This document shows, piece by piece, positions 16,883 through 25,596 of a stretch of DNA of 55,656 bases. The notes under the pieces were generated by a model that was not told the DNA's origin, did not search any database, and saw only the letters and a list, made by a program, of their open reading frames with translations. Position numbers and translations under genes: made by a program. How positions within the stretch are numbered: the stretch's first letter is position 1; the number at the start of each line of letters is the position of its first letter. The stretch is from Carboxydothermus pertinax (lineage in GTDB: Bacteria > Bacillota > Z-2901 > Carboxydothermales > Carboxydothermaceae). The stretch lies in contig NZ_BDJK01000018.1 in NCBI RefSeq assembly GCF_001950255.1, forward strand, positions 1 through 55,656. Direction: 5' to 3'.

Positions 16883-17779
16883 TTATTCCTTTTTAATGAT
16901 ATCGGTTTCGGGACAGCAGTTATATTCAAATTGAATTGTCAGGTGATTGATACCAAAACGCTCTCTTAAGATATGTTCAATGCGCTGATAAATAGAATTA
17001 GTTTGACTTAAAAGGACATCCTCTTGAAGATTAACATGAGCTTCAAAAAATAAATGGTTTTCATTTAATCCCCAAAGATGAACATGGTGGACATCCCGTA
17101 TCCCTTCAATTTTTTTAAGTTCTTGGACAATCTCCAGGATATCGATATCTTCCGGTACACCCTGCATTAAAATATTGGTTGCTTTCTTTAATATTTCAAA
17201 ACTTTCTTTTAAAACATAAATACTGATAATAACCGTTAACAGGGGATCTATCCAATAAAGACTAAAATAATAAATAACTACGCCCCCAACAACTACTGCC
17301 GCCGAGGACATGGCATCACTAAATAAATGGAGATAAGCGGATTTAATGTTCATGTCTTTTTCTGAACTATGGTGCAGTAAAAAGGCTCCTAAGGTATTAG
17401 CTACTAAGCCCACCATGGCAACTATAATCATTATCCTTCCTGTAACCGGCTCCGGATTTATGAATTTAAAATAGGCCTCCCGTAAAAGAAATCCCGAAAG
17501 GAATATTAATACTGAAGAATTAATAACTGCAGCTAAAATAGTCGACCGCTTGTAACCAAAAGTACGCTTTTCATCACTTCCCTTCTGGGCAAGTTTTAAG
17601 GCAAAGTAGCTAATAATTAAAGCTAAACCGTCACTAAAATTATGAAGGGCATCGGATATTAAAGATAAACTATGGGCATAAATTCCTCCAATAATTTCAG
17701 CGACAGTTATAATAAAATTTAATAAAGTTGTAAAAAACAAATTAGAAGTATGATGATGAGCGTGATTATGTCCCGACAC
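16883..17779 (-). CDS. Cation diffusion facilitator (zinc-type) efflux protein
   Basis: 298 residues with six membrane helices, a His-rich start (HNHAHHH), metal site HxxxD patterns in LSLISDALHNFSDG (helix 2) and HLFSDAMSS (helix 5), and a cytosolic C-terminal domain (VHHVHLWGLNENHLFFEAHV). It exports Zn(II), perhaps also Co or Cd, by proton antiport. GTG start behind GAGGAG. It follows the ArsR-type sensor by 33 bases in the same direction, so the pair is a metal-responsive efflux operon. Confidence 0.92.
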   Translation of the reverse strand: MSGHNHAHHHTSNLFFTTLLNFIITVAEIIGGIYAHSLSLISDALHNFSDGLALIISYFALKLAQKGSDEKRTFGYKRSTILAAVINSSVLIFLSGFLLREAYFKFINPEPVTGRIMIIVAMVGLVANTLGAFLLHHSSEKDMNIKSAYLHLFSDAMSSAAVVVGGVVIYYFSLYWIDPLLTVIISIYVLKESFEILKKATNILMQGVPEDIDILEIVQELKKIEGIRDVHHVHLWGLNENHLFFEAHVNLQEDVLLSQTNSIYQRIEHILRERFGINHLTIQFEYNCCPETDIIKKE

Positions 17780-17812
17780 GTTTAATTTCTCCTCTCATAA
17801 ACTTTGCCTCAC

Positions 17813-18172
17813 TTATTTATGGCCAATATGCTTTTGACCCTCCTGTAAAATTTTTAAGATATGTTCGTCATCTAAGCTATAATAAACCATTTTTCCTGCC
17901 CGACGGTATTTTACCAGACGGACATTTCTTAAGACCCGAAGTTGGTGAGAAATAGCAGACTGGCTCATCGATAAAGCCGCTGCTAAATCACAGACACAAC
18001 ATTCCTTTACTTTTAAGGCCAGTAAAATTTTAAGCCTGGTCCCATCCCCCAGAGATTTAAAAAGCTCTGAAAGCTCGATAACCTTTTCTTCGCAGGGTAA
18101 ATTGTTACGAATCATCTGAACAGTCTCCTCATCAAACAAACTTACTTTGCATACTGGAGCTTTTTCTTTCAT
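17813..18172 (-). CDS. ArsR/SmtB-family metal-sensing repressor
   Basis: 119-residue winged-helix protein. The alpha-5 zinc site is present as D102, H104, H115, H118 (D-x-H-x10-H-x2-H), as in CzrA/SmtB. The recognition helix region reads SMSQSAISHQLRVLR. It also has the alpha-3 motif KECCVCDLA (C58, C59, C61) and an N-terminal Cys8, as in CadC, so it may bind both Zn- and Cd/Pb-type ions. It presumably represses its own promoter and the CDF exporter downstream. Confidence 0.92.
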   Translation of the reverse strand: MKEKAPVCKVSLFDEETVQMIRNNLPCEEKVIELSELFKSLGDGTRLKILLALKVKECCVCDLAAALSMSQSAISHQLRVLRNVRLVKYRRAGKMVYYSLDDEHILKILQEGQKHIGHK

Positions 18173-18182
18173 TATTTCACCT

Positions 18183-18206
18183 CATATGTTCATTTGTTCA
18201 TATTTT
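18183..18206 (-). promoter_or_regulatory. Candidate ArsR/SmtB operator
   Basis: Ten bases before the arsR-type gene the minus strand has two ATGAAC half-sites in tandem, spaced 7 bases apart and flanked by ATAT. This resembles the TGAACA-containing operators of SmtB/CzrA repressors. The match is imperfect. Confidence 0.45.
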
Positions 18207-18295
18207 ATTATATGTTTTTCTTATCTTTTTAACAAGAGCTGGTTTTGTAATTAAAGAAAAAAAGATATAATTTTTAAAAAGAGGGGGAAATTGCC

Positions 18296-18712
18296 TTGAA
18301 TCTTTCGTTAAAGCACCTTTTTATCTTACTTTTACTTTTTACCGTCAAACCCAAAAGAGAAAAAGACCTTCATAATTTAATCTACCTCTTGTACTTTTAC
18401 GGTCGTCCCTTTGAACCGTTTTACCGGTTTAATTTTATAAAACGGGGTAAGGGAGTTTTTAGCCCTTATGTTCAGCAATTACTGGGAGAACTGCGCCAAT
18501 GGAATTTAGTGGAGAAGGATTCATTAAAGTTAACCCCAAAAGGTCAGGCAACATATATGGATTTTTCCTCTTTAATTTGGTATGAACCTTCCTTAAAAAA
18601 GCTTTATGAAATTTCCATCCGTTATGCCCAAAACCCTAACCTCATTGCTAAGGACATTCGTTTAAATTTTATTGTGCAAAAAACTCCTGCTGGAAAAAAA
18701 ATTAGCATCTAA
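18296..18712 (+). CDS. Hypothetical protein, possible winged-helix (YwgA-like)
   Basis: 138 residues, TTG start after GAGGGGG. The segment KPKREKDLHNLIYLLYFYGRP, then a Tyr/Phe-rich stretch and SPYVQQLLGELRQWNLVE, resembles the YwgA-type layout (helix, short hairpin, then a helix-turn-helix-like SPY...LL..L..). The C-terminus is basic. No catalytic motif seen. Divergent from the arsR-CDF operon, converging on the slipin gene. The family match is weak. Confidence 0.6.
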   Translation: MNLSLKHLFILLLLFTVKPKREKDLHNLIYLLYFYGRPFEPFYRFNFIKRGKGVFSPYVQQLLGELRQWNLVEKDSLKLTPKGQATYMDFSSLIWYEPSLKKLYEISIRYAQNPNLIAKDIRLNFIVQKTPAGKKISI

Positions 18713-18772
18713 AAAGGACTGGCTTAAAAGTATCTTAAGCCAAATTTCCTGCTTATTTTTCCGGATTTTGCG

Positions 18773-19531
18773 TCATTTTTTCAGAAAAGGCTCAACTAAT
18801 TCAATAGGGAAGGGGAATAAGACGGTAGAATTTTTCTCGGCGGAAATTTCCACTAAGGTTTGCAAGAAGCGAAGCTGCAGAGCAGTTGGAACTTTACCGA
18901 TTAAATCTGCTGCAGCGGTAAGTTTTTCCGCCGCCTGAAACTCACCTTCGGCAGAAATAATTTTGGCCCTTCTTTCCCGTTCCGCCTCCGCCTGTTTGGC
19001 CATGGCCCGCTTCATGCCTTCGGGCAACTCTACCGCTTTTAACTCCACAGAAGTAACCTTAATCCCCCAGGGGTCCGTAGCTTCATCGATGATTTTTTGC
19101 AGCTCGTGGTTTATAGCTTCCCTTTTAGTTAAAACATCATCAAGCTCCGCCTGGCCCAGAACTGACCTAAGGGTAGTCTGGGAAAACTGGGAGGTAGCAT
19201 AAATGTAATTTTCCACTTCTACCACCGCTTTTACCGGATCCATCACCCGAAAGTAAACCACGGCATCGACTTTGATGGGAACGTTGTCCCGGGTGATTAC
19301 TTCCTGAGGAGGTACATCCATCGCCACAGTCCGCAGGTCAATTTTCCACACCCGATCAATGACGGGAATAACGATAATAAGACCCGGACCCTTAGCCCCA
19401 ATCACGCGACCCAAGCGAAAAATAACCGCCCGCTCGTACTCGCGGATAACCTTCACCGCCGAAAAAAGGAAAAATAATACCAGGACCAAAAGTGGCCCCA
19501 TCGCCCCTAATAAGGAAGCTAAAATGTCCAT
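18773..19531 (-). CDS. Slipin (stomatin-like SPFH/band 7 membrane protein)
   Basis: About 252 residues from the second ATG (19531), which is better placed relative to AGGAGGG than the one at 19537. One N-terminal membrane helix is followed by an SPFH domain ([53 protein letters not shown]) and a coiled-coil helical tail rich in [11 protein letters not shown]. Slipins form oligomers in membrane microdomains and are normally paired with NfeD. Here the partner gene directly upstream is broken, so the slipin may work alone. Confidence 0.92.
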   Translation of the reverse strand: MDILASLLGAMGPLLVLVLFFLFSAVKVIREYERAVIFRLGRVIGAKGPGLIIVIPVIDRVWKIDLRTVAMDVPPQEVITRDNVPIKVDAVVYFRVMDPVKAVVEVENYIYATSQFSQTTLRSVLGQAELDDVLTKREAINHELQKIIDEATDPWGIKVTSVELKAVELPEGMKRAMAKQAEAERERRAKIISAEGEFQAAEKLTAAADLIGKVPTALQLRFLQTLVEISAEKNSTVLFPFPIELVEPFLKK

Positions 19532-19551
19532 TGACATCCCTCCTGAAAAAG

Positions 19552-20102
19552 TTAGGTTAATTTTCTTTCCCCCTCATCCACAATTAAGGTTAACCCACTA
19601 ACCCCAACAACCGTTACCGGTGTACCCCGGAGTATTGGTTTACCATCAGCGGATTTTGCTTTCCAGATTTCCCCCCTTACCATGACAAATCCCTCCGGCT
19701 GAAGATCCGCGGTGACTTTGCCGGTTAGGCCAATCATTCCTTCGGTACCGGTAGTAGGTTTTCTTTTTTGCGCCTGGACGGCAAGTTTTATTAAAAAATA
19801 CACTCCAATGGCCAAGAGTAATACCATTGGAATTATGTTTATTAAGTTTATACTTAGTCCCGGTAAATCGGTACCAAAGAGAAATAACGAACCAAGGGGT
19901 ATACTTATCACCCCTCCCACCCCTAACGCTCCAAAAGTCGGAAATAAATTTCGGCAATAATTAGTGCCAAACCAAAGAGAAGCAATAAAATTCCCGCTAA
20001 AGTAGTTGGCAAAACCGAGAGGCTGTAAAAGGAAAGTAAAAGACAAACTACCCCGATAATCCCGCCTACAAATCCGCCGGGATGGACAAACCGAAATTCC
20101 AA
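19552..20102 (-). pseudogene. NfeD-family protein, N-terminally truncated and frameshifted
   Basis: From a TTG at 20102 the frame reads LEFRFVHPGGFVGG, two membrane helices and FGLALIIAEIYF, then breaks. One extra base near 19955 would continue into PTFGALGVGGVISIPLGSLFLFG, the rest of the NfeD membrane part and the C-terminal OB domain (LTGKVTADLQPEGFVMVRGEIWKA split by a few residues) ending at 19552. The ClpP-like protease domain that precedes this region in long NfeD proteins is absent. Two independent lesions suggest real decay rather than one sequencing error. Confidence 0.8.
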
Positions 20103-20182
20103 TTAATCCCTGCCACCAAAATCCTCTCCTTTTGGCTTATTATACCATAAATTTACTTTTGATATATTCTTTACATAAAAAA

Positions 20183-20203
20183 AAGCTGTCATTTCGACAG
20201 CTT
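20183..20203 (-). terminator. Rho-independent terminator of the AhpD-like gene
   Basis: 8-bp stem (20183-20190 with 20196-20203) with a T8 run on the minus strand; it touches the stop codon of the gene ending at 20202. Confidence 0.85.
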
Positions 20204-20576
20204 AAGGCTTAATTCTCATTCCGTTGTTAAAGTGATTCATACTTCCTATTAAATCAATCAAACTTATCGCTTCAATAATCTCTTTATCAGTTATTCCTAT
20301 TTTTTTCGCTTGCATTGTATAGTTTCTAATACAAAATTCGCAGTTGTTTAATGTAGAAATCACTAATGCAATCAAAACTTTTGTTTTTGGATCAAGGGAA
20401 TTTTCCTCCCAAAGAACCTTATGTTTTTCCACAAATAGTTTTAGGTAGGCCGGATTATTTGCCATTACCTTTATTGGCAAAGGAACTTCACCAAAATTCT
20501 TTTTAAAATTTTCATAAATAGGTTTTAATTCTTCTGCTACTTTTTCTTCTTCAATAGGCATTACCCGATCTTCCAT
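20202..20576 (-). CDS. Carboxymuconolactone decarboxylase / AhpD-like protein
   Basis: 124 helical residues of the AhpD fold with the redox pair C79-x2-C82 in NNCEFCIRNYTMQAKKIG. The His that usually follows the second Cys by four residues is Tyr86 here, so the proton-relay network is altered. Likely a small thiol-disulfide or peroxidase-related protein of unknown partner. GGGGGT ribosome binding site. It is a separate single-gene unit with its own terminator. Confidence 0.82.
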   Translation of the reverse strand: MEDRVMPIEEEKVAEELKPIYENFKKNFGEVPLPIKVMANNPAYLKLFVEKHKVLWEENSLDPKTKVLIALVISTLNNCEFCIRNYTMQAKKIGITDKEIIEAISLIDLIGSMNHFNNGMRIKP

Positions 20577-20670
20577 CGAAATACCCCCTTTTTATAATCG
20601 TCATATTAATTTTAACTTTATCTATATTCGCCGTCAATACTATTTTCGAAATATTTGTTTAGCATTAATA

Positions 20671-20694
20671 AACCCTGTCTTAATAGACAGGGTT
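20671..20694 (-). terminator. Rho-independent terminator
   Basis: Perfect 10-bp stem (20671-20680 with 20685-20694). It ends the small coiled-coil gene; the T-tract is short (TTTATT), so efficiency is uncertain. Confidence 0.65.
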
Positions 20695-20704
20695 AAAATT
20701 TTAA

Positions 20705-20920
20705 TTAATTGCTTTTTTCTTTGATTAACCTTTCTACTTCTTTAATTTTGGATTGCAATTCTAAAATTTCCTGCTCATACTGCTTTACTTTACCGCCGGA
20801 TACATGAAATCCGCTCTGCCCCAAAACAAAAAACTTTTCTTCCTCTACCTCTTCAAGGGTTTCTTTAAGTTTTTGAAGTTCTTCCTGGAGCTGCTCTAAA
20901 CTCATTTCTCCATACTCCAT
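20705..20920 (-). CDS. Small coiled-coil protein, unknown function
   Basis: 71 residues, almost entirely heptad-like (LEQLQEELQKLKETLEEVEEE at the start, EQEILELQSKIKEVERLIKE at the end) around a short glycine-rich turn GQSGFHVSGGK. It probably folds as a helical hairpin. The ATG is preceded by GGAGGGGA. It lies 44 bases downstream of the RNase H-like gene and may be in its operon. No family recognised. Confidence 0.72.
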   Translation of the reverse strand: MEYGEMSLEQLQEELQKLKETLEEVEEEKFFVLGQSGFHVSGGKVKQYEQEILELQSKIKEVERLIKEKSN

Positions 20921-20964
20921 TTGCCGCTCCCCTCCATTTTGTCTAAATTTTTTGTTTAATTATA

Positions 20965-21411
20965 CTATTCTTTATTTTCGCTGTCAATGTTTAGATTTTT
21001 CTGTTTATCAAGTTCAAGGTTAACAAGACGGTCTGCGGCTTTATTGTCTTTCCGGTAGACATGGGTTAGAGTCACTTGTAGCGCAGGATTGGAAGCTAGC
21101 TTTCTAACTTCAGCATAAATTTCTTTCAATTTTTCATCCCTTACTTTATATAAGCCGTTAAACTGTTTTACCATAAGCTCACTATCAGCATAAATCTCGG
21201 CTTCTACCTTTCCGTGCCTTTGGGCCAAAAAGGTCAGTGCCATTAATGCCCCTTTAAGAGCTTCCCACTCCGCAACATTGTTGGTAGTAAAACCAAGATA
21301 TTTACTTTTTTCGTAAAGAACCTCGCCCTTTTCATCATAGATAACCATAGCAGAAGCGGCAGGCCCCGGGTTTCCCCGGGAACCTCCATCGATATGAACT
21401 TTATACTTCAT
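20965..21411 (-). CDS. RNase HI-family protein
   Basis: About 148 residues from the ATG at 21411 (behind GGGGGATT). RNase H fold with acidic residues D in HIDGGSRGNPGPAA, E in NNVAEWEALKGAL and D in IYADSELMVKQ, plus a final D in RKDNKAADRLVN. It cleaves the RNA strand of RNA-DNA hybrids, or is one of the bacterial ribonuclease HI-like proteins of unclear role. Start almost touches the stop of the gene upstream (21413). Confidence 0.9.
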   Translation of the reverse strand: MKYKVHIDGGSRGNPGPAASAMVIYDEKGEVLYEKSKYLGFTTNNVAEWEALKGALMALTFLAQRHGKVEAEIYADSELMVKQFNGLYKVRDEKLKEIYAEVRKLASNPALQVTLTHVYRKDNKAADRLVNLELDKQKNLNIDSENKE

Positions 21412-21412
21412 C

Positions 21413-21856
21413 TTAATCCCCCAGGAGTTCATTTACTTTATAAACCACATATTGAATATAAGGTGCGCAGTTTTTTATATCATAAGGAGCAGAACTGGCA
21501 TCGTTACAATCATGCCGAGTTAAGGTGTGGCAGTTAACAGCACCAAATTTTTCCTCAAAGCCCTTGTAAAGCTTCTGGGCCAGTTCCCGAATTTCCGGCT
21601 TTTTTAAGCCCTTTTGCGCACCTTTTAAGCCAAGCATCATTAAACCTCCGGAAATAGCTCCGCACATATGACCAAGGCTCCCGATACCTCCGCCAAAGGG
21701 CATGGCTAAAGCTGTATAGGTTTTCGCAGCCAAACCCATTTCCTCCGAAAAAGCAGCAACTATCCCTTCAGCACAATTGTAACTATCTTCCACAAAATTG
21801 TAAACCGCTTTTTGTGCTACTTTTTCCACGTTATTTTGAAGTTTTTCCACAGCCAT
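21413..21856 (-). CDS. C_GCAxxG_C_C-family putative redox protein
   Basis: 147 residues with the conserved cysteine pattern of the C_GCAxxG_C_C family: DSYNCAEG, MCGAISGGLMMLG, NCHTLTRHDC and KNCAPYI. Members are small proteins in anaerobes, thought to bind a metal or take part in redox reactions; function is not established. A strong GGAGG ribosome binding site precedes the ATG. It precedes the RNase H-like gene in the same transcript. Confidence 0.85.
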   Translation of the reverse strand: MAVEKLQNNVEKVAQKAVYNFVEDSYNCAEGIVAAFSEEMGLAAKTYTALAMPFGGGIGSLGHMCGAISGGLMMLGLKGAQKGLKKPEIRELAQKLYKGFEEKFGAVNCHTLTRHDCNDASSAPYDIKNCAPYIQYVVYKVNELLGD

Positions 21857-21997
21857 TGTCAGCGCCTCCTTGTGTATTTCGTCACTTTTACTTCGCTACA
21901 TAAAGTATTATAGTAAACCTTCTCGGTAATGGCAACTATATATTTTTTTAAAATGTATAAATTTCTTTCCCCTGCAAAAATTAAAACAGGAGGTGTT

Positions 21998-22123
21998 ATG
22001 GTGGAAAGCAGTCATAAACCGGCAGAAATAAATTTACACCAAAAAAATCGTTTCTTTGCAAGAAGCTGGGTTGATAAAAACGAAACTGGAGTGAAAGAGG
22101 AAAAGGAGGATAACAATGCCTAA
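21998..22123 (+). CDS. Small protein A (41 aa), unknown
   Basis: ATG with a consensus ribosome binding site (ACAGGAGGTGTT) opens a 41-residue charged peptide (MVESSHKPAEINLHQKNRFF, then ARSWVDKNETG). Its last codons contain the ribosome binding site and start of small protein B, so the two are translationally coupled. The gene pair stands alone on the plus strand and ends in a terminator. No family recognised; a sporulation-related role is only a guess. Confidence 0.6.
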   Translation: MVESSHKPAEINLHQKNRFFARSWVDKNETGVKEEKEDNNA

Positions 22124-22256
22124 AAAAACAGAAAAAAATAACAATAATAATAATGAAAAGAAAAAACGTAATGCAATGCCCGTTGAAGCTGTTACCGTTG
22201 ATGATCCAGTAACTCAAACTTTAGCCGCAAAAAACATAAATCAGGAAAAGCAATAA
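22116..22256 (+). CDS. Small protein B (46 aa), Asn/Lys-rich
   Basis: AAAGGAGG seven bases upstream of the ATG. The 46-residue product begins with a Lys/Asn-rich stretch including six Asn in a row, then MPVEAVTVDDPVTQTLAAKN. It overlaps gene A by 8 bases and is followed at once by a strong terminator. It looks like a bona fide small gene that gene callers may miss. Function unknown. Confidence 0.6.
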   Translation: MPKKTEKNNNNNNEKKKRNAMPVEAVTVDDPVTQTLAAKNINQEKQ

Positions 22257-22260
22257 AAGT

Positions 22261-22290
22261 ATGGCCGGCTTTTGCCGGCCATATTTTTAT
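22261..22290 (+). terminator. Rho-independent terminator of the small-gene pair
   Basis: Perfect 9-bp GC-rich stem (22261-22269 with 22274-22282) followed by ATTTTTAT on the plus strand, 4 bases after the stop of small protein B. Confidence 0.88.
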
Positions 22291-22396
22291 AAGAGCAATT
22301 TTATAAGCCAACAGGAGTCAGCCCTACGGTTTGAGAGGAATGCGCCCTACATTTTATTTATTTAGTTTACTTAGTCCGCCATACCAAAAAAATAAA

Positions 22397-22412
22397 GGCA
22401 GCAGAAGCTGCC
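22397..22412 (-). terminator. Rho-independent terminator of fprA
   Basis: 6-bp GGCAGC/GCTGCC stem with a T-rich tract on the minus strand, 29 bases past the flavodiiron stop codon. Confidence 0.75.
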
Positions 22413-22440
22413 ACTATAACATTACCTTATTATTTATACT

Positions 22441-23631
22441 TTATTTCACCGCTTCGGCAAAGTTCTTGCCAAATTCAAAACACCGTTTTAGAGCGTCAGT
22501 ATCGGGATTCCAGAGTTCTCTGATCCCATCCATTACTACTTCAAATCCCGCTTCTTTTAATATTTCGGTAATGATTTTAACCCCTTCACCGCTCCAGCCG
22601 TAAGCACCAAACGCCGCCGCTTTTTTGCCTTTAAACTGTAAGCTCTTGATTAAATCAAGCTGTCCTGCTAAGTTATATAATATATTCCTGTTTACGGTGG
22701 GTGAGCCGGCTAATATAGCTTTAGACCTAAACACCTCTACTACAATATCATTATTGTCCGACCGGGCACAGTTATAAAGTTTAACGGTAACTTCCGGGGC
22801 AGCGGCTTTAATCCCCCGAGCTATTTCTTCCGCCATCCGGCGGGTACCGTCCCACATGGTATCGTAAATGATGGTGATTTGGTTTTCTTGATAATCCTTC
22901 GCCCATTCTAAATATTTATTAACTATCTGCAAAGGATTATCCCGCCAGATAATCCCGTGGCTGGGCGCAATCATTTTCACCGGAAGATTTAAGGCAAGAA
23001 CTTCTTCAATCTTCTTTACCACCCGGGCACTAAAGGGGGTCAAGATGTTAGCATAATATTTTAAGGCTTCCTCAAAAAGTTCATGCTGGTCCACTAAATC
23101 ATTAAACAGCCTTTCCGAAGCATAATGTTGACCAAAAGCATCGTTGGAGAATAAAATCTCTTCCCCGGTCAAATACGCCATCATGCTATCGGGCCAGTGG
23201 AGCATCGGTGCTTCAATAAAAATAAGCTTTTTACTGCCAAGATCCAAGGTGTCCCCGGTTTTAACCACCTGGAAGTTCCAATCCTGATGATATTGACCTT
23301 TTAACGATTTTACCGCGTTGGCCGAGCATACAATAGGTTTATCGGGAATAAGGCGCATTAATTCCGGCAGCGCCCCGCTGTGGTCAATTTCCCCATGAAG
23401 AGCTATAACATAATCAATTTTATGTAAATCAATTTCCTCGGAAAGTTTTTTTACATACTCTTTGTCAAATTTTATCCAAGCAGTATCAATTAGTGCTACC
23501 TTTTCATCCCGGATTAAATAAGAATTGTAACTTGACCCCCGGTGGGTGGAAAGCTCCTCTCCGTGAAACCGCCGAAGCTCCCAGTCAATTTTCCCGACAT
23601 ATGTAACTGCGTCGCTAATTTTCATACCCAT
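22441..23631 (-). CDS. fprA: A-type flavoprotein FprA (flavodiiron protein)
   Basis: About 396 residues from the ATG at 23631 (6 bases after AGGAGGTG); numbering below is from the GTG three codons earlier. The metallo-beta-lactamase domain has the diiron ligands H82, E84, D86 (HGEID), H148, D167 and H228. It is followed by a flavodoxin domain (IIYDTMWDGTRRMAEEIARG for FMN phosphate, then GSPTVN and AFGAYGWSGEG). Flavodiiron proteins reduce oxygen to water or nitric oxide to nitrous oxide, protecting anaerobes. It is a single gene with its own terminator. Confidence 0.95.
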   Translation of the reverse strand: MGMKISDAVTYVGKIDWELRRFHGEELSTHRGSSYNSYLIRDEKVALIDTAWIKFDKEYVKKLSEEIDLHKIDYVIALHGEIDHSGALPELMRLIPDKPIVCSANAVKSLKGQYHQDWNFQVVKTGDTLDLGSKKLIFIEAPMLHWPDSMMAYLTGEEILFSNDAFGQHYASERLFNDLVDQHELFEEALKYYANILTPFSARVVKKIEEVLALNLPVKMIAPSHGIIWRDNPLQIVNKYLEWAKDYQENQITIIYDTMWDGTRRMAEEIARGIKAAAPEVTVKLYNCARSDNNDIVVEVFRSKAILAGSPTVNRNILYNLAGQLDLIKSLQFKGKKAAAFGAYGWSGEGVKIITEILKEAGFEVVMDGIRELWNPDTDALKRCFEFGKNFAEAVK

Positions 23632-23696
23632 ATCCGGCACCTCCTGTAATTTTGATTATATTTATAATATACCATAAATTTTCATCCAAAACATAA

Positions 23697-24330
23697 TTAA
23701 TAATAAAAAAGCCCCGCTCGGGGCCATAATTTATAATTTTCTTTTAAAACTTTCTTTAATATTTTTCCACTGGGATTTCTCGGAATAGTATCAGCAAAGA
23801 AAATCACTTTTGGCTGTTTGTATTTGGCCAATCGTTTTGCCGCGTATTCGATGATTTTTTCTTCCGTTAAAGTGGCTTCCGGTTTTAAAACAACTGTCAC
23901 ACACACCGTTTCTCCCCACTCCGGTGCGAAGGGGCAGAATGGATGAGGGGCATTAAGATCAATACTTTATCGCGGTAGTAAATGTTCATTTCGTACATAT
24001 ACATCATTCCCGCAAAATAAACCGTCCGGTGGGAAAGTAAAACTCCCTTTGGTTTGCCAGTAGTACCGGAAGTGTAGAGAATTTCCGCAATACTACACCC
24101 CCGGCTTTTAAGATGGCCTATAACGAAGTCCGGAGTATTGTTTAAATAAAGACCAACTTTTCCCCGGGTTGAAAATCCTTTTCTATAAAATATGCAGCTA
24201 ATTTATCACTTCTTTGCTCAATCTCCTGCCAGGCCAGGTAAAGTACAAATCCCCTTTAGGCCAGTAAACTCCCAGGTCCTGGGGATATTTTGCCGCGTTT
24301 CTCTTTAATAAAGAAACTAAATTCTCCACA
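23697..24330 (-). pseudogene. Decayed acyl-CoA synthetase (AMP-dependent ligase)
   Basis: Fragments of one adenylate-forming enzyme appear in order but in different frames. They are an N-terminus NLVSLLKRNAAKYPQD; EQRSDKLAAYFIEKDFQPGEK; PDFVIGHLKS; the P-loop AEILYTSGTTGKPKGVLLSH; LMPLIHSAP; and a C-terminus ending PKVIFFADTIPRNPSGKILK. At 634 bases it is less than half the normal 1.5 kb, with several deletions and frameshifts. It is the last gene of the 2-hydroxyacyl-CoA operon, just after the acyl-CoA dehydrogenase. A terminator (23710-23723) overlaps its end. An intact ligase (28597-30240) remains at the head of the operon. Confidence 0.85.
23710..23723 (-). terminator. Rho-independent terminator of the dehydratase operon
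   Basis: GCCCCG/CGGGGC hairpin followed by TTTTTTATT on the minus strand, at the end of the synthetase remnant. Confidence 0.8.
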
Positions 24331-24343
24331 AAACTCCCTCCTT

Positions 24344-25579
24344 TTATTCGTATACTTTCTCCTCTTTCCGGTCCGCTTCCCTGGCGTCTTTTTCAAGGTT
24401 TCTGCCGGCCATGCTTTCTTCCTGCAGCTTTTTATAATACTCGTGTTGAATAATCAAGTTCATAATTTCACTGGTGCCAGTCCAGATCATTAAGATCCGG
24501 CTGTCCCGCACCATTTTTTCAATGGGATAAATATTGGTATAACCAATACCACCCATAACCTGCATGGCGTTATTGGTCACCCGCCAGGCCATTTCGGTGG
24601 CAAACTTCTTGGCTTCGGACACCAACCGCCGCTGTTCCGAAGGTTCAACTCCCTGGTCTATCAGGCGGGCGGTCATATTGGTTAAGGCCCGGGCAGCATC
24701 AAGCTCGGTCAAGCTTTCGGCAATTTTAAAGCTAACCCCCTGAAATTCCCGAATTTTCCGGCCAAAAGCCTTCCTCCGGGTAGAATAGCGAGCAGCGATA
24801 TCCAGAGCTCCAGCGGCAAGACCAATCGCCCCAATCGCGCTGGTCATCCTTTCGGGCACCATCATCTGGTAAAAGATTTCCGCCGCACCGTTTTCTTTTC
24901 CCACTAAATTTTCCCTGAGCACCCGTACATTATTAAAAACAATGCGTCCAGCTCCTCCTCCCCGGGTACCCAGGAGTCCGTAAACATAACCCACTTCTAC
25001 CCCGGGGCCCCTCTCCACGATAAAAGCACTTAATGATTTATGAGGCGGTGCATCCGGGTCGGTTTTGGCATAAACAAAAAAGTAATCGGCACCTTCCGCT
25101 CCCACCACAAAACGCTTTTGCCCGTTTAAAATATAGTAGTCCCCTTCTTTTTTAGCGTAAGTAGTAGCTCCAAAAAAGTCCGAACCACCCCGGGGCTCGG
25201 TCAAAGCTTCAGCAGTAAACATTTTTCCGGCAAGGGTAGGCTTTAAATATTTTTCCTTTTGCTCTTCGGTACCAAAGGTGTTAATTGCTTCACCCACAAT
25301 ACTGACCAATGAATACAGACAGGCAAGGGAAGTTCCCAGTACCCCTATTTCCTCCAGGGCGATATATTCTTCCTGCCAGCCCAGCCCCCGACCGCCATAC
25401 TTCTTGGGAAAACGCAGGCCCAAAAGATTTCTTTTCCCCGCTTCCACCAAAAACTCCCGGGGATATTGCACCCGGTCTTCATCCATGGCTACCAGTAAAT
25501 CTCGCGGTACCCACTTCACAAACTCCCTGACTTCCTCCCGTAACTTTCTTTGCACTTCAGAATATAAATGTTCGTGCAC
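24344..25579 (-). CDS. Acyl-CoA dehydrogenase family protein
   Basis: 411 residues with the family plan: N-terminal helical domain ([20 protein letters not shown]), FAD/substrate middle domain ([28 protein letters not shown]) and C-terminal helical domain ([33 protein letters not shown]). The usual catalytic Glu of the final E-G-T-S-E-I motif is Thr here ([11 protein letters not shown]), as in members whose base lies elsewhere. It oxidises an acyl-CoA to enoyl-CoA or works in reverse in reductive fermentation. GTG start after GGGAGG. Within the 2-hydroxyacyl-CoA operon it would supply the enoyl/acyl step. Confidence 0.9.
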   Translation of the reverse strand: MHEHLYSEVQRKLREEVREFVKWVPRDLLVAMDEDRVQYPREFLVEAGKRNLLGLRFPKKYGGRGLGWQEEYIALEEIGVLGTSLACLYSLVSIVGEAINTFGTEEQKEKYLKPTLAGKMFTAEALTEPRGGSDFFGATTYAKKEGDYYILNGQKRFVVGAEGADYFFVYAKTDPDAPPHKSLSAFIVERGPGVEVGYVYGLLGTRGGGAGRIVFNNVRVLRENLVGKENGAAEIFYQMMVPERMTSAIGAIGLAAGALDIAARYSTRRKAFGRKIREFQGVSFKIAESLTELDAARALTNMTARLIDQGVEPSEQRRLVSEAKKFATEMAWRVTNNAMQVMGGIGYTNIYPIEKMVRDSRILMIWTGTSEIMNLIIQHEYYKKLQEESMAGRNLEKDAREADRKEEKVYE

Positions 25580-25596
25580 TTTAAAGCCTCCCTTTT

